From: Cladosporium sp. IMV 00045 | Taxonomy: Eukaryota; Ascomycota; Dothideomycetes; Cladosporiales; Cladosporiaceae | Reading direction: 5' to 3' | NCBI GenBank assembly: GCA_001931905.2 | Contig: MSJI02000770.1 | Coordinates: forward strand, 1-46,812 | DNA length: 46,812 bases | In this document: one piece after another, positions 1 through 10,790 of the stretch | How the letters are laid out: every line of letters starts with the position of its first letter | How positions within the stretch are numbered: the first letter of the stretch is position 1 | Translations under genes and position numbers: made by a program | The notes under the pieces: model-generated | Told to the model about the DNA's origin: nothing | The model's database searches: none | What the model saw: only the letters and a program-made list of their open reading frames with translations

Positions 1-416
1 CCACCACCGACACCGCCGGCAGAGCGCTCCCAGGCCGAAGTGTTCAAGGCCCTGTTGCCCTCCTCGCCGCCAGCGCCTCTCTGTGCGTTCCTAGCGCTGT
101 ATCCAGAACCGGAAGCCGAAGGCAGCGGCTGCGCATCCATCTCGTCGGCCCATGAACCGAGCGCTGCGATGTGTGAGTTTCATCTTTCCATGTCGCACAC
201 TGTGGGTGGGGAATGCGTACACTGGTCCGCCAGGAAGTCGCCCAGCGCCATCTTTTCGACCTTCTTCTTGGGAGCTGCAAATATACGTCAGCCTCTGAGT
301 CCAGTGCGCCCGGCGCGCAAGTGCTGTGTGCCGTCGTGGCCTATTTCCACCACCGCTGATTCTTGTCGTCGTTTTTCTCCACCACAGGATGCTCGCGCGA
401 GGGTGTGCGTACCCAT
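1..416 (-). CDS. TIF3: eukaryotic translation initiation factor 4B (N-terminal part, cut by left edge)
   Basis: The visible reading frame needs three exons: 416-413 (only ATGG), 274-221, and 163 running off the left edge. The two introns, 412-275 and 220-164, both have GT..AG ends. The spliced start reads MAPKKKVEKMALGDFLADQS and continues LGSWADEMDAQPLPS. This basic start followed by the GDFL..Q.LGSWADEMD signature is the conserved N terminus of fungal eIF4B/Tif3, which stimulates the eIF4A helicase on mRNA 5' leaders in the cytoplasm. The RNA-recognition motif and the repeats expected further on lie outside the window. The gene diverges from the small membrane-protein gene at 775 and shares about 360 bases of promoter with it. 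The family call is firm for so short a piece; the first four-base exon is inferred from frame and splice signals. Confidence 0.82.
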
Positions 417-774
417 GATTGCGGTTTTTGTGACCGGTCGCGGTGCCAGTCGGGTGTTGGAAGCAGGAATGGGTATTCCTGAGGGGATTGGTGTCTTGAA
501 GAGGAGCGCGGTCGTGGCGCTCTTTGTGCGTAGTCGTAGTGTCGTGTGCACACACACAAGAGTTGACGTCTAAACTAAAGCGCCGCTCGCTCATCAAAAA
601 GTTCCAACGCGGAGTGAATTGAGAGGCGGGAAGAGCCGTGAGCTAAAACTTGGAGGCGATGCGAGAGAGCCAGCCCCGGCTGTGCTGCGAACACTTCGAT
701 ATACACTGCCCATTTGATATTGACTTTCTTGCTGTTCAGCCAGCACATGGCTCGATCAAGTGCACATCTTTAGA
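417..774. promoter_or_regulatory. divergent promoter region, eIF4B / Tim17-like gene
   Basis: About 360 bases between two divergent start codons. Open frames crossing it are not conserved-looking. It holds a short CA run near 549-558 and a TGACGTC motif at 564-570, which resembles a CRE/ATF half-site. No TATA box stands out. Promoter function is inferred from gene orientation alone. Confidence 0.5.
564..570. promoter_or_regulatory. CRE-like TGACGTC motif
   Basis: TGACGTC is the core recognised by ATF/CREB-type bZIP factors of fungi. It sits about 150 bases upstream of the eIF4B start and 205 bases upstream of the Tim17-like start. A seven-base match arises often by chance, so this is only a candidate. 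Confidence 0.25.
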
Positions 775-1618
775 ATGTCGGCGCCAGCCAGCAATCCGAG
801 GAAGCCCACCGACGATCCTCTTTTTTCTGTCCTCGAACCTGCGCTGAAGGTTGGCCTTTTCTCTGGTAAGTGCATTCGTCTCCTATCTGCTCTCTGAACA
901 TATCTACGACTTTAATGATTCTTTGCGGCCATACTCCCCTCATGTGCTATGAACGTGATAAGACTCTAAAAGCGCGAGGGAAATGCCATTGGGTGGAGAA
1001 ATCTGTGTTATCTCAGACGAGATCCTTTCATCGCCACATCCAAAATCAACGTTAAGCTAATAATCGACTCGAACAGGCGGAGCTGGATTCCTCGTCGGTG
1101 GCACCGCTGGCATCCTCAAAAGCACAACCCCGACTCTCTTTGCACTTGCATCTTCCGTACAATGCGGCGCACTAGGAACATCATTCTGGGCATCCAGGGG
1201 TCTCATCCTCCAAGCATGGGATACCGGTAACCTGACACCAGGTGACCGCACCAAAGCCAGCGCACTCGCAGGTGGACTCAGCGGTGGCACAGCTGGACTT
1301 ATTTTCCGTGGTCGTTCAAATGCTCTACCTGGTGCTCTCGCCATGGCTTTCTTCGGCTTCGCTGGACAGGCCATTCACAACAAATGGACGGCAGTCCCAG
1401 CGCCGGCGAAATCGAATCAGCCTAGAAAGGGTTTCTGGGAATCGATGACTAGCCTGGGACTCGTGAGCCATCTTTCGAACGAGGAGTATGCCGAGATGCT
1501 GAAGGAGAGGTTGTTGAAGGTTGATGTGGAAATTGCCGTTCTTGACGACAAGATATCGGCTTTGAAGAAGCAACAAGCTGAGCAGCCAGCTGAGAAGCAG
1601 GAAGATCCAGAGAAATGA
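775..1618 (+). CDS. small glycine-rich membrane protein, Tim17/Tim22/Tim23-like
   Basis: Two exons, 775-865 and 1077-1618, are joined across a 211-base intron (GTAAGT donor, ACAG acceptor) and give 210 residues. The start MSAPASNPRKPTDDPLF leads into several Gly/Ala-rich hydrophobic stretches (roughly residues 23-60, 65-75 and 90-120), then a soluble tail ending in a Lys/Glu/Gln-rich helix (about 165-210). Spaced glycines (GGAGFLVGGTAG, GGLSGGTAG) resemble the glycine-zipper helices of the Tim17/Tim22/Tim23/Pmp24 superfamily, so an inner mitochondrial or peroxisomal membrane location is likely. I cannot assign it to Tim17, Tim22 or Tim23 proper. The gene is near-certain from the splice and frame; the family is moderate. 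A glycine-rich membrane protein outside that superfamily is the alternative. Confidence 0.7.
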
Positions 1619-2518
1619 TCTCCGTGTTCTAGTTTTCTGCGTTCGGGGGTGGCATTTGAAGCGACGGCCCACCAGTGCCGATCTTCATCGTATGCATCGA
1701 ACTCGATATCCTGCGAGGCGGAGGATAACATTCGGCCTTGAGACACTGGCATATCAAGATTTTGCAATGAGCTCACACGTCACTTCTTGACATGAAACGA
1801 AGCTCCTGGCAAAACACTTCGAAAGTCACCATAACCCGTCTCTTAGGCCTCATCATCAATTGCCAGCGGAGAGAAAGATTGTTCTCTACACAAGAGTCGA
1901 CTACTGTCAACAGGAAGACCAAAGGCACTTTTAACGACAGCAAGACAATGCACGGCTGCTACAAAGGAAGCGTGCCCAACAGCAGCAATAGGCGCCGAAA
2001 GACACAGCTAGTCTGGACTTGCATGGCCTCAGTACCTGTACAATATTTTCAAACACTTGAGCCGGAGGCTCGGCTTCGAAATGGATGTAAATGTAGCCAT
2101 GTGTTATTGTACTTTACAGAAACGCAATTTTCTGCGTGTTGAATCTTAGGAATCGTGCCTTTTAGCGTCGAGATGTGCTCACAACCATCCTGATGGCTCG
2201 CTTCACGCAGACAAATGCTCATATAAAGAAAGGAAACGGGTATGCGTCATGTTAAATACTAAATACTAAATCCTAAATAAATGCCATATCCGTGTCCATG
2301 CGATCATGCCTGCTATGCAATCTCAACTGTCAATCTGCCCGAGCGTGCTGTATTGGGGGGTATCACATCTAGAACGAGTGTAATCATCAAATGACCTTGT
2401 CTCTCAACCAAAGATTCCTACCGCAGAGAAATGCCAAACCCGAAAAAGGGAGAAACAACCACATGAAGTCTCAATAAATCTGAAAACCCGACCGTCGCTT
2501 TCGTGCAGCTCCGTGCAA
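1619..2518. other. convergent 3' intergenic region
   Basis: Nine hundred bases between the stop of the Tim17-like gene (+) and the stop of the heme oxygenase-like gene (-). A short AT-rich repeat (TAAATAC twice, then TAAATCC and TAAATAA) lies at about 2252-2281, and AATAAA occurs at 2276-2281. These may serve 3' end formation. One 116-codon open frame at 1792-2142 has no protein-like composition and I do not call it a gene. Confidence 0.5.
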
Positions 2519-3421
2519 TCAGCCACGCAGACGGTAGACCGCATAAGCAAAAAGCACAGCAGCGACAACCAGACCCAGAGGTATAACTCGCCTCACAATC
2601 TCTTGCTTACGCACTTCGACGTCCAACTTCCTCACAATCTTAATACACATCTCAAACAGCTCCTGCGACGCTTCCACGATATCCTCGCGCTCCTGCTTGC
2701 TCAACAAGTCCTCCCCCTCCACCAGCCGCCTCTTATACTCCGCCTTGATGTCTTCCCCATCCTGCTCGCCGTCGAACGACAGGAAGGAAAAGCCCGGCAT
2801 GCCCAGCGGCGTTTTCTCCGCCATCGCCGGCCCGGCGTTGGTGTGCGAGGTCCAGAACTCGGGCTGCGCGCTCGCCAGCTGCGCGCGGATCCAGCGCCCG
2901 CCGCTGAAGATCGCCATGTACATCACCCACGTGTAGGCGATGAGCGTGTGCGGTTTGGAGGCGGCGAGGGCGCGGATGTGCGCCTGCGTCGAGTCGTCGA
3001 GTTCGCTGAAGTGGGACCGGTCGAGTTCGGGGAGGTATTGGAGGTCACGTTTGAGGCGTGGTGAGCGTTTCAGACCTGCTGGTCGCAGGTTGGACAGCCA
3101 TGATTTTACTTGGCGGTGATGCGATAATTCATCTTCGGAGGATGGCTTGGGTTCTTCATCTTTGGCGAGGTCATCAAAGGCTTGCTCGAAGGCAAGGAAG
3201 ATCTGTGCAAAGGCTGCGATGCCGAGGCCATACACCTGGGGACCGTTGGCTTTGGGTGGTAGGGCAAGAGGCAGGCGTTCGATAATCAAGCGATTTAGCT
3301 CGGTATGCTGCTTTCTGGTGGCAGTATTGATTTGTACGGGCAGGGTGGAGGCGCCTGCTGGCAGGGGTGGTGTCACCGATGGCGTGGGGAGCAGGTCGAC
3401 GGCGGAGGTGGTGGTGGCCAT
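2519..3421 (-). CDS. HMX1: heme oxygenase-like protein, tail-anchored
   Basis: A single-exon frame of 300 residues from the ATG at 3421 (context AAAGCCATGG). An in-frame ATG at 3475 would add 18 residues, but the downstream start has the better context. Near the N terminus QHTELNRLI (His39) fits the heme-ligand helix of heme oxygenases. YMAIFSGGRWIRAQL around residues 175-190 fits the distal helix, which carries the SGG motif. The last 22 residues are a hydrophobic segment ending YRLRG, as in the ER tail anchor of yeast Hmx1 (about 317 residues). Such enzymes cleave heme to biliverdin, CO and iron. Arginine stands where canonical enzymes have SGGQ, so activity is not proven. It diverges from ASE1 at 4181. 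The family call is good; the enzyme activity is inferred. Confidence 0.82.
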   Translation of the reverse strand: MATTTSAVDLLPTPSVTPPLPAGASTLPVQINTATRKQHTELNRLIIERLPLALPPKANGPQVYGLGIAAFAQIFLAFEQAFDDLAKDEEPKPSSEDELSHHRQVKSWLSNLRPAGLKRSPRLKRDLQYLPELDRSHFSELDDSTQAHIRALAASKPHTLIAYTWVMYMAIFSGGRWIRAQLASAQPEFWTSHTNAGPAMAEKTPLGMPGFSFLSFDGEQDGEDIKAEYKRRLVEGEDLLSKQEREDIVEASQELFEMCIKIVRKLDVEVRKQEIVRRVIPLGLVVAAVLFAYAVYRLRG

Positions 3422-4180
3422 GGCTTTTGTTGATTCTGTGCACGGAGGGCGGTTAAGAATATCGATACCTAACAAAACCGATGGGCCATGACGAGGATAG
3501 CGGGCCTAGTCACTACTTGAGATCGGTGAGTGTACATGATGGCCGCGGGGGTCGAATGATCTCGCCCGATCACGTTGATGGGGCAGGCGACTCATACGCC
3601 GTTTCTCTACATCCACATCTCACATGCTCCGCTCACGCTCAACCAACAATCCGCCACTACTCATGATGTAACATGCACTTTTGGCCTGATCTCCCATGCA
3701 TGTGGGAACGATCACTCCATCGCCCTACCAACTTGGGCTAATGCAAGGCGGCTGGTTGTTTCAGAACGCACGTGACGCGATCTTGTTTGGGGTTGCCCCC
3801 AGCAACCAGCGGTAAACCAAACTAGCTCTCGAGCAACACGAAGTGGAACAAGACGACTCGCATGTCTCGCAGCGACTCCAGGAAATTCCAACAACACCTC
3901 TACCATACCACCACTCTCCAGCACTTCAATAGTCGCAAGCAACATCCCTTCACGCCCCAGGCGTTCATTATACCCACAGTCGTTTCGTCGCATTCCCGCG
4001 CAACAGCGCATCAGCATCAACAACATCCGCCAGCGCATCATCCACCACCATAACAATCAGCCGTCGCATCAAACATCGCATACCACCTGCGACAAGCCCT
4101 CACATTCCTCGCCCGCATCTTCCCGCTTGGTGGTGGTCCATTGAGACTACGATTGTGCTGCTGGCAGCTTTGCGATCACC
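3422..4180. promoter_or_regulatory. divergent promoter region, heme oxygenase-like / ASE1
   Basis: About 760 bases between divergent start codons. Notable content is CACGTGAC at 3769-3776 and a CA-rich stretch from 3895 to 4090 typical of fungal 5' leaders, running up to the ASE1 start. Short open frames in it (for example 3862-4053) are rich in His, Gln and Pro and look like leader sequence rather than genes. Confidence 0.5.
3769..3774. promoter_or_regulatory. CACGTG E-box
   Basis: A palindromic CACGTG, extended as CACGTGAC, lies 348 bases from the heme oxygenase-like start and 412 from the ASE1 start. In fungi bHLH factors (Cbf1- or SREBP-type) bind such boxes. Functional use here is speculative. 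Confidence 0.3.
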
Positions 4181-6786
4181 ATGGACACCAGCTACCTGTC
4201 CCAACAGGTCACTACCATCATTGAACGTCTGCACAACTTCTTCGATGAGATTGGCGTTCCCACACATGAACGCGACTCGCGAGAGTCCGAGGTTAGTATG
4301 ACCTGTCTTGAATCTTAGAGAGTCAATCACTCACACCTTCACAGCTCTTCTCCGCCCTTTCAGAAACATTACACAACCAGCTCAACCATGTAGCAAAAGA
4401 GAAACATGACCTCACTGAAGAGGCCAAGCGCCTCATAACAACAATCCGCCAAATGGAGCAGGCCATTGACGACACGAAATCTGACGACGACTACGAGATG
4501 GAGCAAGAAGTCACATACCCTCTGCTGGCATGCATACAGAACCTGAAAGAGAGACACCACACTGTCTCCAAGCTGCACCGCGAGCGCTTCGAGCAGGTCA
4601 GAAAACTGGCCGAAGCACTCGAATCATACGCTTCCCACCTGGAGCCTTCCTTCCTCCAAGTCAAGCTGCCGCCCTCAGATCCCAATGCCAAAATCTCTCC
4701 TACCTTCTCTCTCGGCCCCAAATACGTGGCGTCAATGGACACCGAATTCACCCGCGTGTACGAAGAATACAACAAACGCCTGGCCACTGTACAGCAGACC
4801 TCGGACGACATCATAAACCTGTGGTCAGAGCTGGGAACACCCCAGGCGCAAGTCGACAGCCGCATTGTGCAATTCGCGCGCGATGCGCCGGAGCAGCTTG
4901 GCCTCCACCAGGAAGACCTTAAGCGCCTTGCCGCTAAGAGGGACAAGCTGATTTCCGAGAAGTCAGCGAGAGAGCGTAAGCTGAAGGAGCTGAAGGAAAC
5001 GGTCGAAAGTCTTTGGGACCGCTTGGGCGTTGAAGAAGCCGAGCGCAAGCAGTTCCTTGCTGCCAACAGAGGTTGCGGTCTCCGCCAGATCAACGAGTTC
5101 GAGGACGAGCTGTCTCGTTTGAAGGAGTTGAAGCATCAGAACCTGCACCTCTTCGTAGAGGACGCACGATTCAAGCTTCAAGCACTCTGGGACAGCCTTT
5201 ACTTCGCGGAAGAGGAGATGCTCGAGTTCACCCCTGCTTTCTCTGACGTCTATTCCGATGCTCTTCTGTCTGCACACGAGCAAGAGATTTCTCGCCTCGA
5301 AGTGCTCAAGGAGCAGCGCATGCCAATCCTCGCCGTCATTGACAGACACAGAAGCCTCATCCAAGATCGCGAGGACTTGGAGAAGAGCAGCCAGGATGCC
5401 TCACGCTTGATGGCCAAGGGTGCCAAGGGTGAGAGGCGCGATCCTGGAAAGCTCCTTCGCGAGGAGAAGCAGCGAAAGCGCATCACCAAGGAGCTGCCCA
5501 AGGTCGAGGCCGACCTGCGCAAGACGCTCGAGCAGTGGGAAGACGAGTATGGCCGTCCCTTCTGCGTTCACGGTCAGAGGTATCTCGACGAGCTGGATGC
5601 GAGGTCAGCAAAGACATTGCCTCCTAGGAGCAAGACGCCAAACGCACTGCCTCCCAGCCGTGACGGGCCGAAGAGTGCTAGCAGAGCTCAAGGTGCGCGA
5701 AGCAGGGCCGACACTCTACGCAGCCAACCTGGTGCTCGCAGCAAGACTCCCACTTCGGGTATGAACAACCACAGCAACATTGCTCCATCTAACTTTGGCT
5801 CCTCCGTCATGGGTGCTTCTTTCCTGGGATCTTCCACGATGAATTCCTCCGCTGCGCGTCCCGGTCACTCTCGTAGTAACAGTGCCAACCCGAAGCTTGG
5901 ATCTCCGAGCAAGATTCCTCCTCTCACATCTCGACTACCCATGAGCAACCTTCGTGACGGCAACAACTCCCCTGAGAGAAAGCTGCGACCGGCCACTTCT
6001 GCCGGTTTCAAGAATGATGACCTCAGCGCTTCAAGAATGCGCCCTGCCACTTCTGCTGGCTACAAGAATGATGACTTCAAGGCTTCGACTATGCGACCTG
6101 CAACTGCGTCTGGTTACAAGCCAGATGACTTTGGCGCAACGATTCGTGGCAGTGGACCTCTTGCAGCTCCTCCTCCCAAGATGAAGAGCCTCGTCAGTCC
6201 TTCAGCATCTTCTCCTAGGGGGTACAGCCCCGACCTCGAGCACGAGCGCAGCTCCAGTGTTGTCCGTCACTCTGCTCTGGAGGACCCTTACGATGAGTCC
6301 GGGTACCGCTCATACCTCTCCAATTCCGTGATGGGCCCTCCACCACGCCCTTCTGCCCTTCGTGCGACGCCCTCTCACGATTCATACCTTTCATCCGGCA
6401 GCTCAGCTTCCGGCTACTCACGCCCAATGAGCAGCCGTCAAGGCTACCCCCTCGCACCTCCCTCCCGCCACCCAAGCAACACTTCCTCCACAGTCTCCGG
6501 AAGTGTCAACGGTTCCGGCAGCGAGAACTGGGAAACCTACACCGACGCTTCCGACACCGAAGAGGCGGACGCCACAGAAGCCTACTACGCCAGGAAGCGC
6601 ATGCAGCAGAGCGTCCGAGGCACTGCATCCGTGCCCGTGCTCGTCGGCGGCGGTGGATCCATCAAGCGTACGATGCACAGCCCATACCCTAAGGGAGGCA
6701 TGGGCAAGAAGACCAGAGAGGTCGAAGACATCGACGGCAGCGAAGCCGGCTGGACTGACGACGGCGACCTTGGAGAGGTCTACTGA
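4181..6786 (+). CDS. ASE1: anaphase spindle elongation protein, MAP65/PRC1/Ase1 family
   Basis: Exons 4181-4291 and 4345-6786 (53-base intron) encode 850 residues. The first exon, MDTSYLSQQVTTIIERLHNF, continues in frame into LFSALSETLHNQLNHVAKEK, a normal Ase1 N terminus. Coiled-coil dimerisation and spectrin-like segments fill about residues 1-430. The conserved microtubule-binding element is visible near 375-410, ending WEDEYGRPFCVHGQRYLDEL. The remaining half is a disordered Ser/Pro/Arg-rich tail typical of regulated fungal Ase1 proteins, with many SP/TP sites suited to Cdk control. It contains three 18-residue tandem repeats at residues 584-637. The protein bundles antiparallel microtubules at the spindle midzone. 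Length is within the fungal range (731 in fission yeast, 885 in budding yeast). Very sure. Confidence 0.95.
5983..6144 (+). repeat. three tandem 54-base units inside ASE1
   Basis: Units at 5983-6036, 6037-6090 and 6091-6144 encode LRPATSAGFKNDDLSASR, MRPATSAGYKNDDFKAST and MRPATASGYKPDDFGATI. The reading frame is kept and the units have diverged at both the DNA and protein level, so the repeat is not a recent slippage product. Confidence 0.9.
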
Positions 6787-9700
6787 TGAAGACCACGATC
6801 ACCACCTTTCCTGAACCTGCAGCGATAACGGACCACGGGCCAAGCACACTTCTTCTTATTCTCACTTTTCCTTTTTAATTCGCCTTGTGCACAACATGAA
6901 AGCAGGGCTTTGGGGGCGTTCCCGCAGACCGACAGATCTCTGCAACCGCGCAACTTTCACTTCTTGAGAACCACCTCGCCTGCTTTCTCTGACACCACTT
7001 GTCTCAACGAGGGATCTCCTTCGGAATTTTTTTTTTCATTTCTCTTCTGCTTTCCCAGACTGGCGTTCACGCTCGCACCCAGTCGCTTTGTTGGGATATC
7101 ACAAACTCCCTGGACAAACACAGCAAACCGCAACAGCCACGCCGCGATCCCGCCAGCTGTTCAGCGCAGTCACCGTCCACACACACTATCGCGTCTTCTT
7201 CCGAATTTGACTTGCAGCAAGCAAAAAAGCATCAAAAAGCGAATTGCATGCACTGACGACCGCGACTTTTGCTCTTTTTTTTTTTCTCTCTTTTGGCTTT
7301 TGGGATGCAATTCGGTTTTGAGCATGGGTGTTTCTTGTTCTTGTACTTTTGGAATCGTTTCCTTTCTTTTATTTTCGGACTCGCGTTGGTCGGCTGGGGT
7401 TGCTTTCTTTTTGCTGGCTGGCTGTATACATTATAACTCTTTCTTCTTTTCTTTTTCGATAGCTTTACGATTGGGATCAACGGGAATGGGAACGAATTTA
7501 CTTTATTGAAAATCATGAGCTTTCGGTGATGATGTCTCAACTTCTCACTCTTTGTTGGATTCCTCTTTTGCTCTGCCGTCGCGAGCATGTCGAGTCCGTA
7601 CTCCTGCCTCTTCCATCGCGTTCGCTTTGGGTACTGTGAACAAGCAAATTGTGCCTTTGCACATGGGACAAAGTTCTCACGACCTGTTCGCCAAAGCGTC
7701 TAGCGCTGCCGTCGGCGATCTGCCTCGGCGTTTGATCTCTTTTGGTCATAAATGGGCAGGTGGCAGGACGATGAAATGCCAAGGTTCCGCGGATCGGTCG
7801 ACCGCCTACTTGGGAAGGTGAGTTGAGCACCTAGTCGTTCAGCCTCATCAGGAGTAGTCGCAATAATAGTCGAGACTCGCGAGTTGTGCGTGGGACTGTT
7901 GATCTCTCTATCTCTCTATACCCTTGTCTTTGAGCCAGCTGTAAGCGTGGGTAGCCAAGCGAGCGGGCATTTGAGCATTCATCGTCGTGGATGTTTTTCG
8001 GAAGGTGGTGGTGCCTATCTATCTACTTTGACGCTTTGATGTTTGACGATCATGTCGTTTGGGAATGCGCAGCGTGTTTGTTTGATTGCTCTTGTAGATC
8101 AGGGTCTATTGAGTGGATATCACGGTGGGTGCGCAGATGGACTTGATGGATTCCTGCTCAGTGCGAGATGGGGAAGGGGGGGCGGTGTGCAGATGTGCAT
8201 GGTTTGGGTCTTTTTGGTTGGGACTTTCAATAATGCATTGGGATATAGTGCATTGGATTTTTGGAATTGGGCATGGTTGTTTGAGGGGAATGCATGAATG
8301 GCCTGCAAGTGCGGCGGGATGCATGCCTTGTAGTTATTGTGATACAGGTTCGAGGTGAGGGCTTCTGCCGGATTGTCCTGTTGTTACATGATCAGTTGCC
8401 TGTTCCTGACATTTTGCTTCCAAAATTATTTGGTATGACCCTTTTTTGTGAATATCGATAGATAGATGGTTTGCGTGTGTTTCACGGCTGGAAGACACTT
8501 TCCTAGCATCAAAGATAGAGGTACCTAGGTAGTTACGTGGACACGAAGTCGTGTTGTCAAGTGGACTTCCTCCACGACAAAGCCCACATCCTTATTCAGA
8601 TCCGCATGTCGATCAATAGATAGGCATATTTGGGCCTCCATTTTCTTTTAGAGTCAGGGTCGCTATGCAGATGTCGTCGCAATTCTAATGACTACTCTCA
8701 TCCTGTCTGTTTACAAACAAGAACCCACCACCGAGGGGGAGTAGTGAAGTCTCATCGCGTGCCGCGGCTGCCGAATCTCGCAGCCAAGCATTCGAGGCAG
8801 GGTTTTGACTACCCGTCTCGCCCGTGAGTGTAATCCTCATTAGCTTATCTCTGGCCATTCACAGGTCTGGACTGCTGCTGCAGAGTCGGTCGACCGAGTC
8901 TCGGGACGTTGGGAGTGGCTGCTCCCGCCATGCTTCCGATGCCATGGTAAAAGGATACTGTTGTGGGTGTATGGTTGATTTTGATGAAGGATCAGCCTCG
9001 CTTGTTCCGCGTGCATGCACTGCGTATGGAGCCGAAATGAATATCGTGGAGGGTGGCTGTCGGCTGTATGCAGAGAGTACCACTTGCAGATGGTACGCTG
9101 TCCATCTGGCAACGCCTTGTGATAGCCAAGTCTACGGAGGGCTGCCCAACGGCCTTGCCTGCCACAGGGACAAGGCTTTGAACCCTACTCGACTTCATTA
9201 TTCGCAGTACGGAGCTGCCCGGCAATATTGTGGTGATTGCCATTACGATTTTTTTTTTTTTTTTTTTTTGCAAAGCGCACAGGCTCACAAGGATGCCGAC
9301 TCGCCAGCCACCCACGCACCGAGCCCGACCAAGCCCGCGCAACCCGGCAGTCGGATTAATGACTGTGTCATTTCGTTTATTCTAGGCTCGCGCTAGAAGG
9401 CGGTCCGTATACAGAATGCGTCCGAGGGAGGCGAGCAATCGCCGCGCCAGGCTGGAAGTGGCAGGCGATCGAGTGGTGGTATCTCAATCGAGTCGACCGC
9501 CCTCTGCGGGGAGGGAGAGTGGCTGCATGGCGGGTTGGGGGAGAGATAAGAGAGGGTGGAGGTGGTTCCCAGTTGCCGCATGTAGCAAAAATCAAGACAT
9601 CTCAGCACGAGCGCGAACACGTTGCTGCCCAGACGTATGGGAGGAAGGGCACACGAGTGCTAGCACCTTGGGACTGGCACCGGCCGTAGGACAAGACTCA

Positions 9701-10790
9701 AATAATTCTATCACACGAGACCGTTTGGCCTTATCTCGCCGTAGGATTGGGCCAACCAGAGTGGCAGACCTCGGAGTGTTCTTTGGCCTGCTCGATAGAT
9801 GTAGTGTCGCCGCCTACCGAGCCTACCTACATGGGTGAGGTCCGAACGGATGTGGGCGAGTTGAGGTCAGATCTTGACATCACCTCACCTCGACAAGCGC
9901 CTCGGCTCTTTAACGAGCAGACTGTCTATTACAGGTTTGATTACCCCCACGCGCCCACGGAGTCGCCTTCTGCAACGGAGCCCGAACCGGGTGACATCCA
10001 GACGGGCGTCCTCTGCCGGGGACGATGCGTCACATTGCTGTGTTTGTCGTGTGCTTATCGCTTGCTCTGCCGCGCGACGACGCCTCCTCCTCCCTCGGTA
10101 TACCTCCAGGCCACATCCTCAGTCCTGTCGTGCCTGTTCTTCCGCGATTATACCACTCACTACCACCTACAAGGCTACACACCGACTCCGCCGTCTAATC
10201 TATTCTGTGCGAACGGACTCTCCCACACGCGACCAGCCTAAGGAGGACCCTGAATTCAGCCGGACCACTTCATACCTGCGCTATTACGGCATAGAAAAGT
10301 GTCGGACCGCGACGTCGACGACTAGCCATCCAGCAACTACCGCACCTACTTCGGCTTGCGCAAAGCGCTTCGCAAGCACTGCAGGTACAGGCCTGTGCAT
10401 TCTTCCAGAAGGCTTGTGTCTGAGAGGAAGTCGACGAGAGCCTGTTCTGCGCATCGCTGGCCCACGCTACTTGCTACCATCGAGCCCGGCAAAACGTCCA
10501 CTAAGCGACTTGCCCTGAGCATATTCCTTGACTAAACGCCCCTCCGCCCCGTCCCACGACCGAGGACTCACACGACCCTTGGGCCCATCCGCTTTAATGC
10601 CATTGTCAGCAAAGCCATGTTGGTCCCTCGGTCGTTCAAGTACTCGTCTTCGCCTCCTACCCAGGTGAACGAACAGCACACGACACTTCGCAATTCACGA
10701 CGCAACAACCTTCCCGCGACATCCGAATCAAAGAGACTACCATTCACCACACGACAAGACCCCACCCACACACAAGCAACAACCGATACA
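6787..10790. other. 4 kb gene-poor region between ASE1 and the next gene
   Basis: No open frame here has convincing protein character or intron-linked continuation. Positions 6840-7500 are strongly T-rich on the + strand and probably include the ASE1 3' UTR. A 21-base T run lies at 9249-9269. The part from about 9900 to 10790 becomes CA/CT-rich with scattered short frames, as expected of a long promoter and 5' leader for the following gene. The 190-codon frame at 8824-9396 and the 214-codon frame at 9874-10518 were examined and not accepted. Confidence 0.55.
9249..9269 (+). repeat. poly-T run of 21
   Basis: Twenty-one consecutive T in intergenic DNA. It is a simple homopolymer, with no flanking target-site duplication or retroposed sequence that I can see. 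Confidence 0.9.

Noticed and set aside
40..573. A 177-codon + strand frame at the left edge
   Set aside because: It is antisense to the eIF4B exons and introns, and the minus-strand signature is unambiguous.
8824..9396. A 190-codon frame as a gene
   Set aside because: It runs through the poly-T tract as polyphenylalanine, has no domain, and its composition is random.
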